A stretch of 64,000 bases of DNA from Parasulfuritortus sp036391875. GTDB lineage: Bacteria > Pseudomonadota > Gammaproteobacteria > Burkholderiales > Thiobacillaceae. Location: assembly GCA_036391875.1 (NCBI GenBank), contig DASVZA010000044.1, positions 62,001-126,000 of the forward strand, in the 5' to 3' direction. Positions 26,303-36,521 of the stretch are shown piece by piece. The position numbers and the translations under genes were made by a program. The stretch's first letter is position 1. Each line of letters starts with the position of its first letter. The notes below the pieces were generated by a model that ran no database searches, was not told where the DNA came from, and saw only the letters and a list, made by a program, of their open reading frames with translations.

Positions 26303-27226
26303 ATGGCTGACGACTCCCAACGCCCGATAGTCATCAAGCGCATCAAGAAAGGCGGCGGCGCCACGCACGGCGGCGCCTGGAAGATCGCCTATGCCGACTT
26401 CGTGACGGCCATGATGGCCTTCTTCCTGCTCATGTGGCTGCTCGGCTCGGCGACCAAGGCCCAGTTGGCGGGCATCTCTGATTATTTCAAGACACCGCTG
26501 AAAGTGGCGATGTCGGGCGGCTCCGGGGCCGGTGACGCCACCAGCATCATCAAGGGCGGCGGCCAGGACCTGACCCGCAAGGCAGGCCAGGTGATGAAGA
26601 CCGACGAACCCGGCAAGAAGAAGGTCATGTCCAGCCAGGACAAGGCCCTGGCCGAGCGGGAAGAGAAGGCCCGCCTCCAGGAGATGAAGACGAAGCTGGA
26701 CAAACTGATCGAACAGAACGCGGCACTCAAGCCCTTCAAGAATCAGCTCAAGATCGATATCACCGACGAAGGCCTGCGGATCCAGATCGTCGACGATCAG
26801 AACCGGCCCATGTTCGACTCGGGCTCGGCCGTAATGAAGCCATACACCAAGGAAATACTGCATGCGATCGGCAAGACGCTGAACGAACTGCCCAACCGCA
26901 TCAGCCTGTCCGGCCATACCGACTCGGTGAAATACACCAACGGCGAACGCGGCTACAGCAACTGGGAACTGTCGGCCGACCGGGCCAACGCCTCGCGCCG
27001 CGAACTGGTGGAAGGCGGCCTGGAGGACGGCAAGATCATGCGGGTCGTCGGCCTGGGCTCCGCGGTGCCGTTCGACAAGGAACATCCGGACGACCCGGTC
27101 AACCGGCGCATCTCCATCATCGTCATGAACAAGAAGGCGGAAGAAGCCATCGCCAGGGAGGCCGGCAGCCAGATCGAAGGCAGCACGGCAAGCGACATCG
27201 GGTCCCAGCTTGAGCAGCACAAGTGA
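26303..27226 (+). CDS. motB: Flagellar motor stator protein MotB
   Basis: MotB anchors the stator to peptidoglycan. The 307-residue protein has a single N-terminal transmembrane helix whose start IAYADFVTAMMAFFLLMWLL carries the proton-binding Asp, a linker with the plug region, and a C-terminal OmpA-like domain (about 150-280) with the GHTDSV motif. The helix resembles proton-type MotB rather than sodium-type PomB. Its end overlaps the next gene by 17 bases. Confidence 0.95.
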   Translation: MADDSQRPIVIKRIKKGGGATHGGAWKIAYADFVTAMMAFFLLMWLLGSATKAQLAGISDYFKTPLKVAMSGGSGAGDATSIIKGGGQDLTRKAGQVMKTDEPGKKKVMSSQDKALAEREEKARLQEMKTKLDKLIEQNAALKPFKNQLKIDITDEGLRIQIVDDQNRPMFDSGSAVMKPYTKEILHAIGKTLNELPNRISLSGHTDSVKYTNGERGYSNWELSADRANASRRELVEGGLEDGKIMRVVGLGSAVPFDKEHPDDPVNRRISIIVMNKKAEEAIAREAGSQIEGSTASDIGSQLEQHK

Positions 27227-27974
27227 CTTCTTGAACGCATCAGCCGGGCGGACCTATCCGCCCGCCCTGCTTTCGCTTCTGCTGCAGTCGGCGGCCTGCC
27301 TCTGCGTCCTGCCTATGCTGGTTCTCGGCTGGCCCTTGGCATGGGCGGTGGCCATGCAAAGCGGCATCGCCCTTATGCTCAGCCGCTGGCAAGGCCTGCC
27401 CGGCTGGTGGCAACTGATCAACCTGCTGTTTTGCCCCGCAATCTGGCTGACGCAGGACAGCGGTATCGATCCGACCTGGTTTCTGTTCGGTTTCGTGCTG
27501 CTTGCCCTCACCTCGCTGGGCAGCCTGTGGACCCGGGTACCGCTCTACCTGTCCAGCCGGCGTGCCGTCGCGGAAGTTACTGCCCAGCTTCCTGAGCGGC
27601 CCGGCATTGCCGTCATCGACCTGGGCTGCGGCCTGGGCGGGCTGCTCAAAGGCATGGCCGGCAAACGGCCGGATGTCCGCCTGCACGGGGTCGAGATGGC
27701 CCCTTTCAACTGGCTGGTGAGCCGCCTGCGTCTGGGCCGCAAGGCCGATATCCACCTCGGCAGCCTGTGGCAGGTGGATCTTTCCGCCTATGATGTGGTG
27801 TATGCATACCTGTCACCCGCGCCCATGGCCCGGCTTTGGGACAAGGTCTGTCAGGAAATGCGGCCCGGCAGCCTGTTCATCAGCAACAGTTTTGCGGTGC
27901 CAGGTAGCGAGCCCGACGAGACGGTGGAACTTCATGACCTGAATGATTCGAGGTTGCTGATATGGCGGCGTTGA
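27210..27974 (+). CDS. Membrane-anchored class I methyltransferase, FAM173/ATPSCKMT-like
   Basis: Residues 18-110 hold about three hydrophobic segments, and residues 130-254 a SAM-dependent methyltransferase. The glycine motif DLGCGLGG is at 137-144 and an acidic ribose-binding Glu at 162. The stretch LWQVDLSAYDVVYAY (186-200) and a hydrophobic N-terminus in front of the fold resemble the FAM173/ATPSCKMT lysine methyltransferases, one of which modifies the ATP synthase c subunit. That likeness is from memory. The start is TTG at 27210 inside motB, or TTG at 27231. The substrate is unknown. Confidence 0.6.
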   Translation: MSSTSDFLNASAGRTYPPALLSLLLQSAACLCVLPMLVLGWPLAWAVAMQSGIALMLSRWQGLPGWWQLINLLFCPAIWLTQDSGIDPTWFLFGFVLLALTSLGSLWTRVPLYLSSRRAVAEVTAQLPERPGIAVIDLGCGLGGLLKGMAGKRPDVRLHGVEMAPFNWLVSRLRLGRKADIHLGSLWQVDLSAYDVVYAYLSPAPMARLWDKVCQEMRPGSLFISNSFAVPGSEPDETVELHDLNDSRLLIWRR

Positions 27975-29446
27975 CCCTTGAGCATTGGCTGGCCAGATTG
28001 AAACCCGGCGAGACGCCGGTGTTCCAGCATACCAAGGAGAAGCTGCTGCAACTGGCTCCGCGTGGCGAGCGACTCAGCGCCAAGGAAATCGCCGTGCCGA
28101 TCCTGGCCGACCCGTTGGCCACCCTGCGCGTCATCTTCAACGCCAACAACCGCACCAGCCGCCGCTTCAGCACCGAGGTCGCAACCGTGGAGCATGCCGT
28201 CCTCATGCAGGGCGTCAGTATTTTCCTGTCGATGGCGCAAGACCTGCCCGTGCTGGAACACACGCCCCAGGGCCGCGACAAGGAAATTCTCGGTTCGCTC
28301 TATCGCCTGGCCAGGCTGGCGCAGCATGCCGCCTGGCAGGCACGCGACTTCGCCACGCTGCACCACGACGTGAGGGCCGACGAACTGCAGATGGCGGCGG
28401 TGCTCTATTACGCCCCCGAATTCCTGTTCTGGCTCGATGCGCCCGATATCGCCGACCAGCTCGCCCAGGCCCGACGCACCATGTTATCGGTCGAAGCGGA
28501 GCAGCAGGTGCTGGGTTTCGACCTGAGAGAGATGCGCCTACTGCTGCTGGAGGCCTGGAAAATACCGGACGGCATCCGCGACCTGCTCGACGAGCGACTG
28601 GCCGACCGGCCGCGCCAGACCATCTTGAGGATGGCACTCAAGATCACTCACCGCAGCAGGCACGGCTGGTGGGACGAGCGCCTGCTCGAAAGCTACCAGA
28701 CCCTGGCCGAAGTGGTCGGCATGTCTTTCGACGACGTCGTCAGGACGGTGCACGACAATGCGGTCCGGGTCGCCCGGGCCGGCCATTGGGTGCCCGCCCC
28801 ACCCGCTGCCGCATGGTTGCCCATGCTGGATGGCGAATGGCCCAGGGAGGCTGAGCGCAAGACGGCTCCGGCCAGTACGCCGACAGCCAAGCCCGATGCA
28901 TCCACCGAGCCCGCCCACACGGCATGCCCCATGCCGGTCAAAGCGGTGATGGACGAGACGATTGCCAATATCCGGGACCACCTGGACGGCAGCCTGAACC
29001 TGAACCAGATGCTGGCCATCATCCTCAAGGGCCTGCATGTCGGCCTCGGCCTGTCGCGCGTCCTGTTCGCCCTGGTCACGCCGGACGGTAAGCGCGTGAA
29101 ATGCCGTTTCACCCTTGGCATCCCGGGCGACGCCCCGCTGCGCCATTTCGAGTTCGCCTTGGACAGCAAGGACCTGTTCGGCCAGGTCATGCGCAAAATG
29201 CAGGGCGTCTGGGTCAACGACGAGAACCGCGGCAAGCTATGGCCCATGGTCGCACCCGACCTGCGCGCCATGATCGGCCGCGGCGACTTCTACGCCATGT
29301 CCCTGTTCGGCAACGGCCACCCGATCGGCCTGATCTATGCCGACCGCGGCCACGGCGACTGCGAATTGGACGCCAAGACCTACAACGACTTCAAACTGCT
29401 CTGCCTGGAAGCCGCCAAAGGGCTGGGCCAAATAAAAAACCAATAA
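27962..29446 (+). CDS. HDOD domain protein with C-terminal GAF-like domain
   Basis: HDOD proteins are catalytically silent relatives of HD phosphohydrolases used in signalling, motility and stress. Residues about 10-260 match HDOD (EIAVPILADP, VEHAVLMQGVSIFLSMA). A low-complexity Pro/Ala/Thr linker lies near 300-320, and residues 325-494 look like a GAF sensor (NLNQMLAIILKGLHVGLG to the end). The gene overlaps the methyltransferase gene by 13 bases, so the two are probably co-translated behind motAB. The signal it senses is not evident. Confidence 0.75.
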   Translation: MAALTLEHWLARLKPGETPVFQHTKEKLLQLAPRGERLSAKEIAVPILADPLATLRVIFNANNRTSRRFSTEVATVEHAVLMQGVSIFLSMAQDLPVLEHTPQGRDKEILGSLYRLARLAQHAAWQARDFATLHHDVRADELQMAAVLYYAPEFLFWLDAPDIADQLAQARRTMLSVEAEQQVLGFDLREMRLLLLEAWKIPDGIRDLLDERLADRPRQTILRMALKITHRSRHGWWDERLLESYQTLAEVVGMSFDDVVRTVHDNAVRVARAGHWVPAPPAAAWLPMLDGEWPREAERKTAPASTPTAKPDASTEPAHTACPMPVKAVMDETIANIRDHLDGSLNLNQMLAIILKGLHVGLGLSRVLFALVTPDGKRVKCRFTLGIPGDAPLRHFEFALDSKDLFGQVMRKMQGVWVNDENRGKLWPMVAPDLRAMIGRGDFYAMSLFGNGHPIGLIYADRGHGDCELDAKTYNDFKLLCLEAAKGLGQIKNQ

Positions 29447-29521
29447 AGCTTCACCGCGTCCGCACGTTCCGTGCCCCGTGCCAACCAGCGCCACTCATCG
29501 CAATGCGATGCGATGCCGCGT

Positions 29522-29548
29522 TAAAGAATCCGTAAACCATACCGATAA
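29522..29548 (+). promoter_or_regulatory. Sigma-28 (FliA)-type promoter
   Basis: TAAAGAAT (29522-29529), an 11-base spacer and ACCGATAA (29541-29548) match the flagellar sigma-28 pattern TAAAGTTT-N11-GCCGATAA. It lies 60 bases before the Aer-type receptor start, in an otherwise empty 162-base gap. This places the receptor in the late flagellar regulon. Confidence 0.85.
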
Positions 29549-29608
29549 CACGGGAAAGCGACTATTCGAAGATTTCGGTCACCGATTTCACTCAGAGGGG
29601 GAGTACGC

Positions 29609-31243
29609 ATGCGCAGCAACCTGCCGGTTACAGGAGAGGAGCGTCAGCTCAAGGAAAAGATGGTCCTGATTTCCAAGACGGATGCAAAAGGTGCCATCAC
29701 CTATGCAAACGACGATTTCGTGGAAATCAGCGGGTTCTCCCGCGATGAATTGATCGGCAAACCCCACAACATGGTCCGCCACCCGGACATGCCGCCCGCC
29801 GCGTTCGGCGATCTGTGGCGCAGCCTCAAGGAAGGCAAGACCTGGACCGGCTTGGTCAAGAACCGCTGCAAGAACGGCGATCATTACTGGGTCGAAGCGA
29901 CAGTCCGCCCCAACCCGGACGGCGGTTTCACCTCCGTCCGCATCCGGCCTTCGCGGGAAGCGGTCCGCGATGCCGAAGCGCTCTACAAAAAGATACGCGA
30001 AGGCAGTTCCCCTTTCATCCTGCATTACGGCCATATCGTCAAGCCGACTCTGTTCTGGCGTATGACCAACTACCTGCGCGGAATGAACACCCATATGCGC
30101 CTGTGGAGCGCGCTCGCGGTTTCCACCCTGCTGGTGATCCTGCCGGGCCTGCTCACCTGGATGGATGTCATCCCGACCAACAACATATCCCACGCCTTTT
30201 CCGCCACCTTCGGCATTGCAGTCATGCTGTCCACCGGCCTATGGCTGAGCCACGATCTGATCGGCCCGATGAGCGAAATCACCGAGCGGGCAAAGCGTCT
30301 GGCCTCCGGCGATCTGACCCAATCCGTAATCGGTCGAAGCAACAATGAAACCGGACGGATACTCGATGCCCTCGGCACCATCAGGAACAACTTCCACGAA
30401 ACTCTGTATTACATGCGGACCAGCGTGCAACGATTGGAGCACGCCACCTCGGATCTAACGTCGAACGCCGACCGGGCCGCACAGGCCGCCGCGACCCAGG
30501 CCGAGTCGGCCGCAGCGGTCTCGGCCACCATGGAACAAATGTCCGTATCGATCGACCAGGTCGGCGATCACGCGCAGGAAGCAAAAAACACCTCGCACGA
30601 ATCCGGCAGCCAGTCCGAGCAGGGCGGCCAGGTGATCGAGCAAGCGACCGAATCCATGCGTTCCATCGCCGAATTGGTGCACGATTCGGCACGCGTCATC
30701 CGGGAACTGGAAGACTCCGCCCGCGAGATCACGACCGTCGTCACCGTCATCCGGGAGATCGCCGATCAGACCAATCTGCTTGCACTCAATGCCGCCATCG
30801 AAGCGGCCCGGGCCGGCGAACAGGGCCGCGGTTTCGCTGTCGTGGCCGACGAAGTCAGGAAGCTGGCAGAACGGACGGCCAATTCGACCGAGGAAATCGC
30901 CGCCATGATCACGAACATTCAGAGTGGCGCCTCGCAGGCGGTCACGCGCATGGAATCGGGTGTGAGCCGGGTCACCGAAGGCGTGCAGCTTGCCCACCAG
31001 GCGGGCAACTCGATCAACGCCATCCGGGAAAGTGCAAACCGTGTCGTGTTCGCCGTCGACGACATCAGCGCAGCGCTCAACGAGCAATCCAGCGCCGCCC
31101 AGACCATCGCCCAGAATATCGAGCGCATCGCCCACATGTCGGATGAAAACAGTGCGTCGGCTGCACAAACCGTCTCTGCCGCCCGCATGATCATGGGCAT
31201 TTCGAGCGACCTCAGGACGACGGTGGAGCAGTTCAGGGTATAA
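29609..31243 (+). CDS. aer: Aer-type aerotaxis receptor (PAS, HAMP, methyl-accepting signalling domain)
   Basis: The 544-residue receptor has an N-terminal cytoplasmic PAS domain (about 15-120) with MVRHPDMPPAAFGDLW and NRCKNGDHYW, as in FAD-binding Aer. Two transmembrane segments follow around 165-210 with almost no periplasmic loop. A HAMP-like segment begins at LSHDLIGPMSEI, and the signalling hairpin has its tip at DQTNLLALNAAIEAARAGEQ. It should sense redox or oxygen and signal through CheA/CheW. AGGGGGAG precedes the ATG, and a sigma-28 promoter lies upstream. Confidence 0.88.
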   Translation: MRSNLPVTGEERQLKEKMVLISKTDAKGAITYANDDFVEISGFSRDELIGKPHNMVRHPDMPPAAFGDLWRSLKEGKTWTGLVKNRCKNGDHYWVEATVRPNPDGGFTSVRIRPSREAVRDAEALYKKIREGSSPFILHYGHIVKPTLFWRMTNYLRGMNTHMRLWSALAVSTLLVILPGLLTWMDVIPTNNISHAFSATFGIAVMLSTGLWLSHDLIGPMSEITERAKRLASGDLTQSVIGRSNNETGRILDALGTIRNNFHETLYYMRTSVQRLEHATSDLTSNADRAAQAAATQAESAAAVSATMEQMSVSIDQVGDHAQEAKNTSHESGSQSEQGGQVIEQATESMRSIAELVHDSARVIRELEDSAREITTVVTVIREIADQTNLLALNAAIEAARAGEQGRGFAVVADEVRKLAERTANSTEEIAAMITNIQSGASQAVTRMESGVSRVTEGVQLAHQAGNSINAIRESANRVVFAVDDISAALNEQSSAAQTIAQNIERIAHMSDENSASAAQTVSAARMIMGISSDLRTTVEQFRV

Positions 31244-31357
31244 CGACCGACGGGCATTACGGTTTTGCTCAAAACAAGGAAATCGGTCCGCCGCCATAGC
31301 CGTACCAAGTAGCGCCATGAAAAAAACTGCTTCATTCATATGAAGCCGGAAACAACA

Positions 31358-31387
31358 AGGGCCGAACAGATCGCTCTGTCCGGCCCT
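31358..31387. terminator. Hairpin terminator between aer and ppsA
   Basis: AGGGCCGAACAGA (31358-31370), a TCGC loop and TCTGTCCGGCCCT (31375-31387) pair over 12 of 13 bases. Short T-rich runs follow on both sides (CTGTTTGT on plus, TTGTTGTTT on minus). It probably ends both the aer transcript and the ppsA transcript. Confidence 0.75.
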
Positions 31388-31412
31388 CTGTTTGTGGCTG
31401 TGTGTTGCTACG

Positions 31413-33779
<2,367 letters not shown>

Positions 33780-33785
33780 TTCCAT

Positions 33786-33801
33786 CCTCGGTTAAGCGAG
33801 G
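33786..33801 (-). promoter_or_regulatory. Small hairpin covering the ppsA ribosome site
   Basis: On the minus strand CCTCG and CGAGG pair around a six-base loop, and the second arm contains the GAGG used by ppsA. Five base pairs make a weak structure, so regulation by this hairpin is only a possibility. Confidence 0.3.
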
Positions 33802-33881
33802 GTCAGGCCCGGCACCCAACGCCTCCCCACGAAGCGCGACAGCCGTTACCCCAAATTGAACACCCGCGAGCCCCCTCCCCC

Positions 33882-34700
33882 ATGAACCCAACCCGACCGG
33901 TTTTCATCATTTCCGACCACACCGGGATCACGGCCGAGATCATCGGCAAGAGTCTACTCTCGCAATTTCCCGGCGAAGCGTTCGCTACCGAAAGTTTACC
34001 TTTCGTCGATACCTTGGACAAAGCACAAGATGCGGCCAACCGCATCCGGGATGCATGGAAAGTGTCGAGTTTGAAACCGCTGGTGTTCTCCACCATGACC
34101 GACGTCGAGGCGCGCGCGGTACTGGAGGCGACCGGCGCGGTGGTCATGGACGTCTACGGCCATTTCCTGGGCATGATGATCGGCGAACTGGGCCGCCCGG
34201 CCGTGCCGGTGAAAGGCCAGTCGCACAGCGCCTCGGACGCCGACGCCTACCACGGCCGGATCGACGCGGTGAACTACGCCCTGGCCGCCGACGACGGCCT
34301 GTCGACCCAGAAATACGATCTGGCCGACCTGATCCTGGTCGGCGTTTCGCGCTGCGGCAAGACGCCGACCTCGCTCTACATGGCCATGCAATACGGCATG
34401 AAGGTGGCGAACTATCCGCTCACGCCGGAAAACTTCGAGCACCCGGGCCTGCCGGAAAGCCTGCGGCCCTATGTCGGCAAGCTGCGCGGCCTGACCCTGA
34501 AGCCGGAGCGGTTGGCCCAGATCCGTTCCGAACGGCGGCCTAACAGCACCTACGCCGCGCTGGAAACCTGCCGCCAGGAACTGGCCGCCGCGGAGAAGAT
34601 CATGCGCGAAGTGGGCATCCCGGTCATGGACTCCAGCGCCCGCTCGATCGAAGAGATCGCCGCATTGCTGCGGCAATCGTTGTTGAAGCCGGAGAAATAA
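33882..34700 (+). CDS. ppsR: PEP synthase regulatory protein (bifunctional kinase/phosphotransferase)
   Basis: PpsR (DUF299) inactivates PEP synthase by ADP-dependent phosphorylation and reactivates it by phosphate-dependent dephosphorylation. The ATG at 33882 gives 272 residues starting MNPTRPVFIISDHTGITAE, the family N-terminus. The P-loop-like VGVSRCGKTPTSLYMA is in the middle. No Shine-Dalgarno sequence is visible; the ATG follows a run of C and T. It is divergent from ppsA across 102 bases. Confidence 0.94.
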   Translation: MNPTRPVFIISDHTGITAEIIGKSLLSQFPGEAFATESLPFVDTLDKAQDAANRIRDAWKVSSLKPLVFSTMTDVEARAVLEATGAVVMDVYGHFLGMMIGELGRPAVPVKGQSHSASDADAYHGRIDAVNYALAADDGLSTQKYDLADLILVGVSRCGKTPTSLYMAMQYGMKVANYPLTPENFEHPGLPESLRPYVGKLRGLTLKPERLAQIRSERRPNSTYAALETCRQELAAAEKIMREVGIPVMDSSARSIEEIAALLRQSLLKPEK

Positions 34701-34708
34701 CCGGTTAT
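34697..34708. repeat. Twelve-base palindrome holding both stop codons of ppsR and lemA
   Basis: ATAACCGGTTAT is perfectly palindromic and contains the TAA of ppsR (34698-34700) and the TAA of lemA (34707-34705). There is no room for a separate terminator between these convergent genes. Confidence 0.6.
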
Positions 34709-35316
34709 CTGGCGGGCGCCGTCGTCCCGAAATCGACCGTCGGCGCCGTCGAGATCGCCTTCTCGTTTTCGACCGTGAAATTGGCCTTGGCCCGCATGCC
34801 GAACACCTTGGCGGTCAGGTTGCTGGGGAAGCTCCTGACCGTGATGTTGTAGGCCTGGACCGCCTGGATATAGCGGTTGCGCGCCACGGTGATGCGGTTC
34901 TCGGTGCCTTCCAGCTGAGCCTGCAGGTCGCGGAATGCACCATCGGCCTTCAACTGGGGATAGTTCTCCGACACCACCATCAGCCTATTCAGCGCACTGG
35001 ACAGTTCACCCTGCGCGGCCTGGAACTTGGCGAATGCCGCCGGATCGTTGACCAGTTCCGGAGTCACGGCGATCTGGCCGACCTTGGCCCGAGCCTCGGT
35101 CACCCGGGTCAGGACATCCTTCTCGTGGGCGGCATAGCCTTTCACCGTGTTGACCAGATTAGGCACCAGGTCGGCCCGGCGCTGGTATTGGTTGAGAACC
35201 TCCGACCACTGCGCGTTGACCGCCTCGTCCTGGGCCTGCAGGGTGTTGTAACCGCAACCGGAAAGCTGGGTCAGCGAAAACACAAATATAAATACAAACA
35301 ATATATTGCGTAGCAT
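34705..35316 (-). CDS. lemA: LemA family lipoprotein
   Basis: LemA proteins are membrane-attached four-helix proteins of unclear role. The 203-residue precursor has a lipoprotein signal with lipobox LSGC near residues 18-21 and the family motifs QYQRRADLVPNLVNTVKGYA and the C-terminal AKVFGM. AAAGGGG lies before the ATG, 15 bases after the glycosylase stop. The signal peptide uses rare AT-rich codons, including ATA twice, unlike the surrounding genes. The TPM-domain genes that often follow lemA are absent. Confidence 0.88.
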   Translation of the reverse strand: MLRNILFVFIFVFSLTQLSGCGYNTLQAQDEAVNAQWSEVLNQYQRRADLVPNLVNTVKGYAAHEKDVLTRVTEARAKVGQIAVTPELVNDPAAFAKFQAAQGELSSALNRLMVVSENYPQLKADGAFRDLQAQLEGTENRITVARNRYIQAVQAYNITVRSFPSNLTAKVFGMRAKANFTVENEKAISTAPTVDFGTTAPAR

Positions 35317-35331
35317 TTAAAACCCCTTTCG

Positions 35332-36060
35332 TTAATCTTTTTTGTCTTTTTCGACCAGACCCTTTGCCATGCACAGGTCGTCCCAGACCTTGGCCTTGTC
35401 GGCCGGATTGCGCAGCAGATAAGCCGGATGATAGGTCACCACCATAGGCACGCCACGGTATTCGTGCACCTTGCCGCGCAGCCTGGAAATCGAGGTTTCG
35501 GTCAGCAGCAGGCTCTGGGCCGCGATTCGGCCGAGGGCCACGATGATCTTAGGCTTGATCAGGTCGATCTGCCGCTCGAGATATGGAATGCAGGCCGCGA
35601 CTTCCTCGGGCTTCGGGTCCCGATTGCCGGGCGGACGGGATTTCAGGACATTGGCGATGTACAGGTTGTCGCCGCGCTTCAGGCCGACCGAGGCCAGCAT
35701 GGCATCCAGCAGCTTGCCGGCCTGACCGACGAAGGGCTCGCCCAGGCGGTCCTCTTCCGCGCCCGGCGCCTCGCCCACGATCAACCAGTCGGCGTGGACA
35801 TCGCCGACCCCGAACACGCCCCGGGTGCGTGATTTGTGCAGTTCGCAGCGGGTACAGCGGGCGACTGCCTGGGCCAGTTCCTGCCAGTCCATGCCCGCTA
35901 TGCTGCCGGAGATGCTTGGCACGTCACCCGCCGGTTCGGCAACTGCCGGGACCGGCTCTTCGCTCGTCTCGGCGGCCGGCTCGACCTCATGGCGCAAACG
36001 CCAAACCGGCCACAGGCCCAGTGTCTTGAGACGTTCCTCCTGTGGCATGGTCATGGTCAC
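35332..36060 (-). CDS. Family 4 uracil-DNA glycosylase (with one cluster cysteine replaced)
   Basis: This enzyme removes uracil from DNA. The 242-residue protein has motif A (GEAPGAEEDRLGEPFVGQAG) and motif B (HPAYLLR). Family 4 enzymes bind a 4Fe-4S cluster through four cysteines. CTRC supplies two and AACIPY a third, but the usual KCRPP is KSRPP here (codon TCC). About 65 N-terminal residues are a poorly conserved extension. The start is GTG at 36060, overlapping rimI; ATG at 36054 is an alternative. Confidence 0.88.
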   Translation of the reverse strand: MTMTMPQEERLKTLGLWPVWRLRHEVEPAAETSEEPVPAVAEPAGDVPSISGSIAGMDWQELAQAVARCTRCELHKSRTRGVFGVGDVHADWLIVGEAPGAEEDRLGEPFVGQAGKLLDAMLASVGLKRGDNLYIANVLKSRPPGNRDPKPEEVAACIPYLERQIDLIKPKIIVALGRIAAQSLLLTETSISRLRGKVHEYRGVPMVVTYHPAYLLRNPADKAKVWDDLCMAKGLVEKDKKD

Positions 36061-36521
36061 AGGCAGAACCTCATCACCAGCGCATCCTCCCGCCCCTGGT
36101 CGGCAGGATAGTAGTTCCGCCGCAGGCCCACGGTCTCGAAGCCCAGGCTTTCATACAGGCTGATGGCCTTGCCGTTGGTCGGGCGCACTTCCAGGAAGAT
36201 GCAGTCCACACCGTAATCCGGCGCGGACTGCATCAATCTGATCATCATGGAGCGTCCCACGCCCCTGCCCTGCCAACCCGGTGCCACGCAGCAATTGAGC
36301 ACATGGCCCTCGCCCGCACCGGCCATCAGGATGCTGTAGGCCACGACCTCGCCAGCGATCTCCGCCACCCAGCAGCTGTAGCCGGAGGCCAGGCAGTCGA
36401 CGAAGTTGCCGCGCGTCCAGGGATAGGGATAGGCCGCCCGTTCGATGAGGATGATGCGATCGATGTCCTCGGTCCGCATCGGGCGGAAATCGAGGGCGCG
36501 CTGAGAGGCTATGGCGTTCAT
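36057..36521 (-). CDS. rimI: Ribosomal-protein-S18-alanine N-acetyltransferase RimI
   Basis: RimI is a GNAT acetyltransferase that modifies the N-terminus of ribosomal protein S18. The ATG at 36521 gives 154 residues, the normal size. The acetyl-CoA loop is visible as VAPGWQGRGVGRSMM, and NGKAISLYESLGFE is the C-terminal family motif. It overlaps tsaB by four bases and the glycosylase gene by four, so the three are likely translated together. Confidence 0.92.
   Translation of the reverse strand: MNAIASQRALDFRPMRTEDIDRIILIERAAYPYPWTRGNFVDCLASGYSCWVAEIAGEVVAYSILMAGAGEGHVLNCCVAPGWQGRGVGRSMMIRLMQSAPDYGVDCIFLEVRPTNGKAISLYESLGFETVGLRRNYYPADQGREDALVMRFCL

Noticed and set aside
29501..29520. Short ATGCG-type repeats before the aer promoter
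   Set aside because: Only two to three imperfect copies; consistent with chance.
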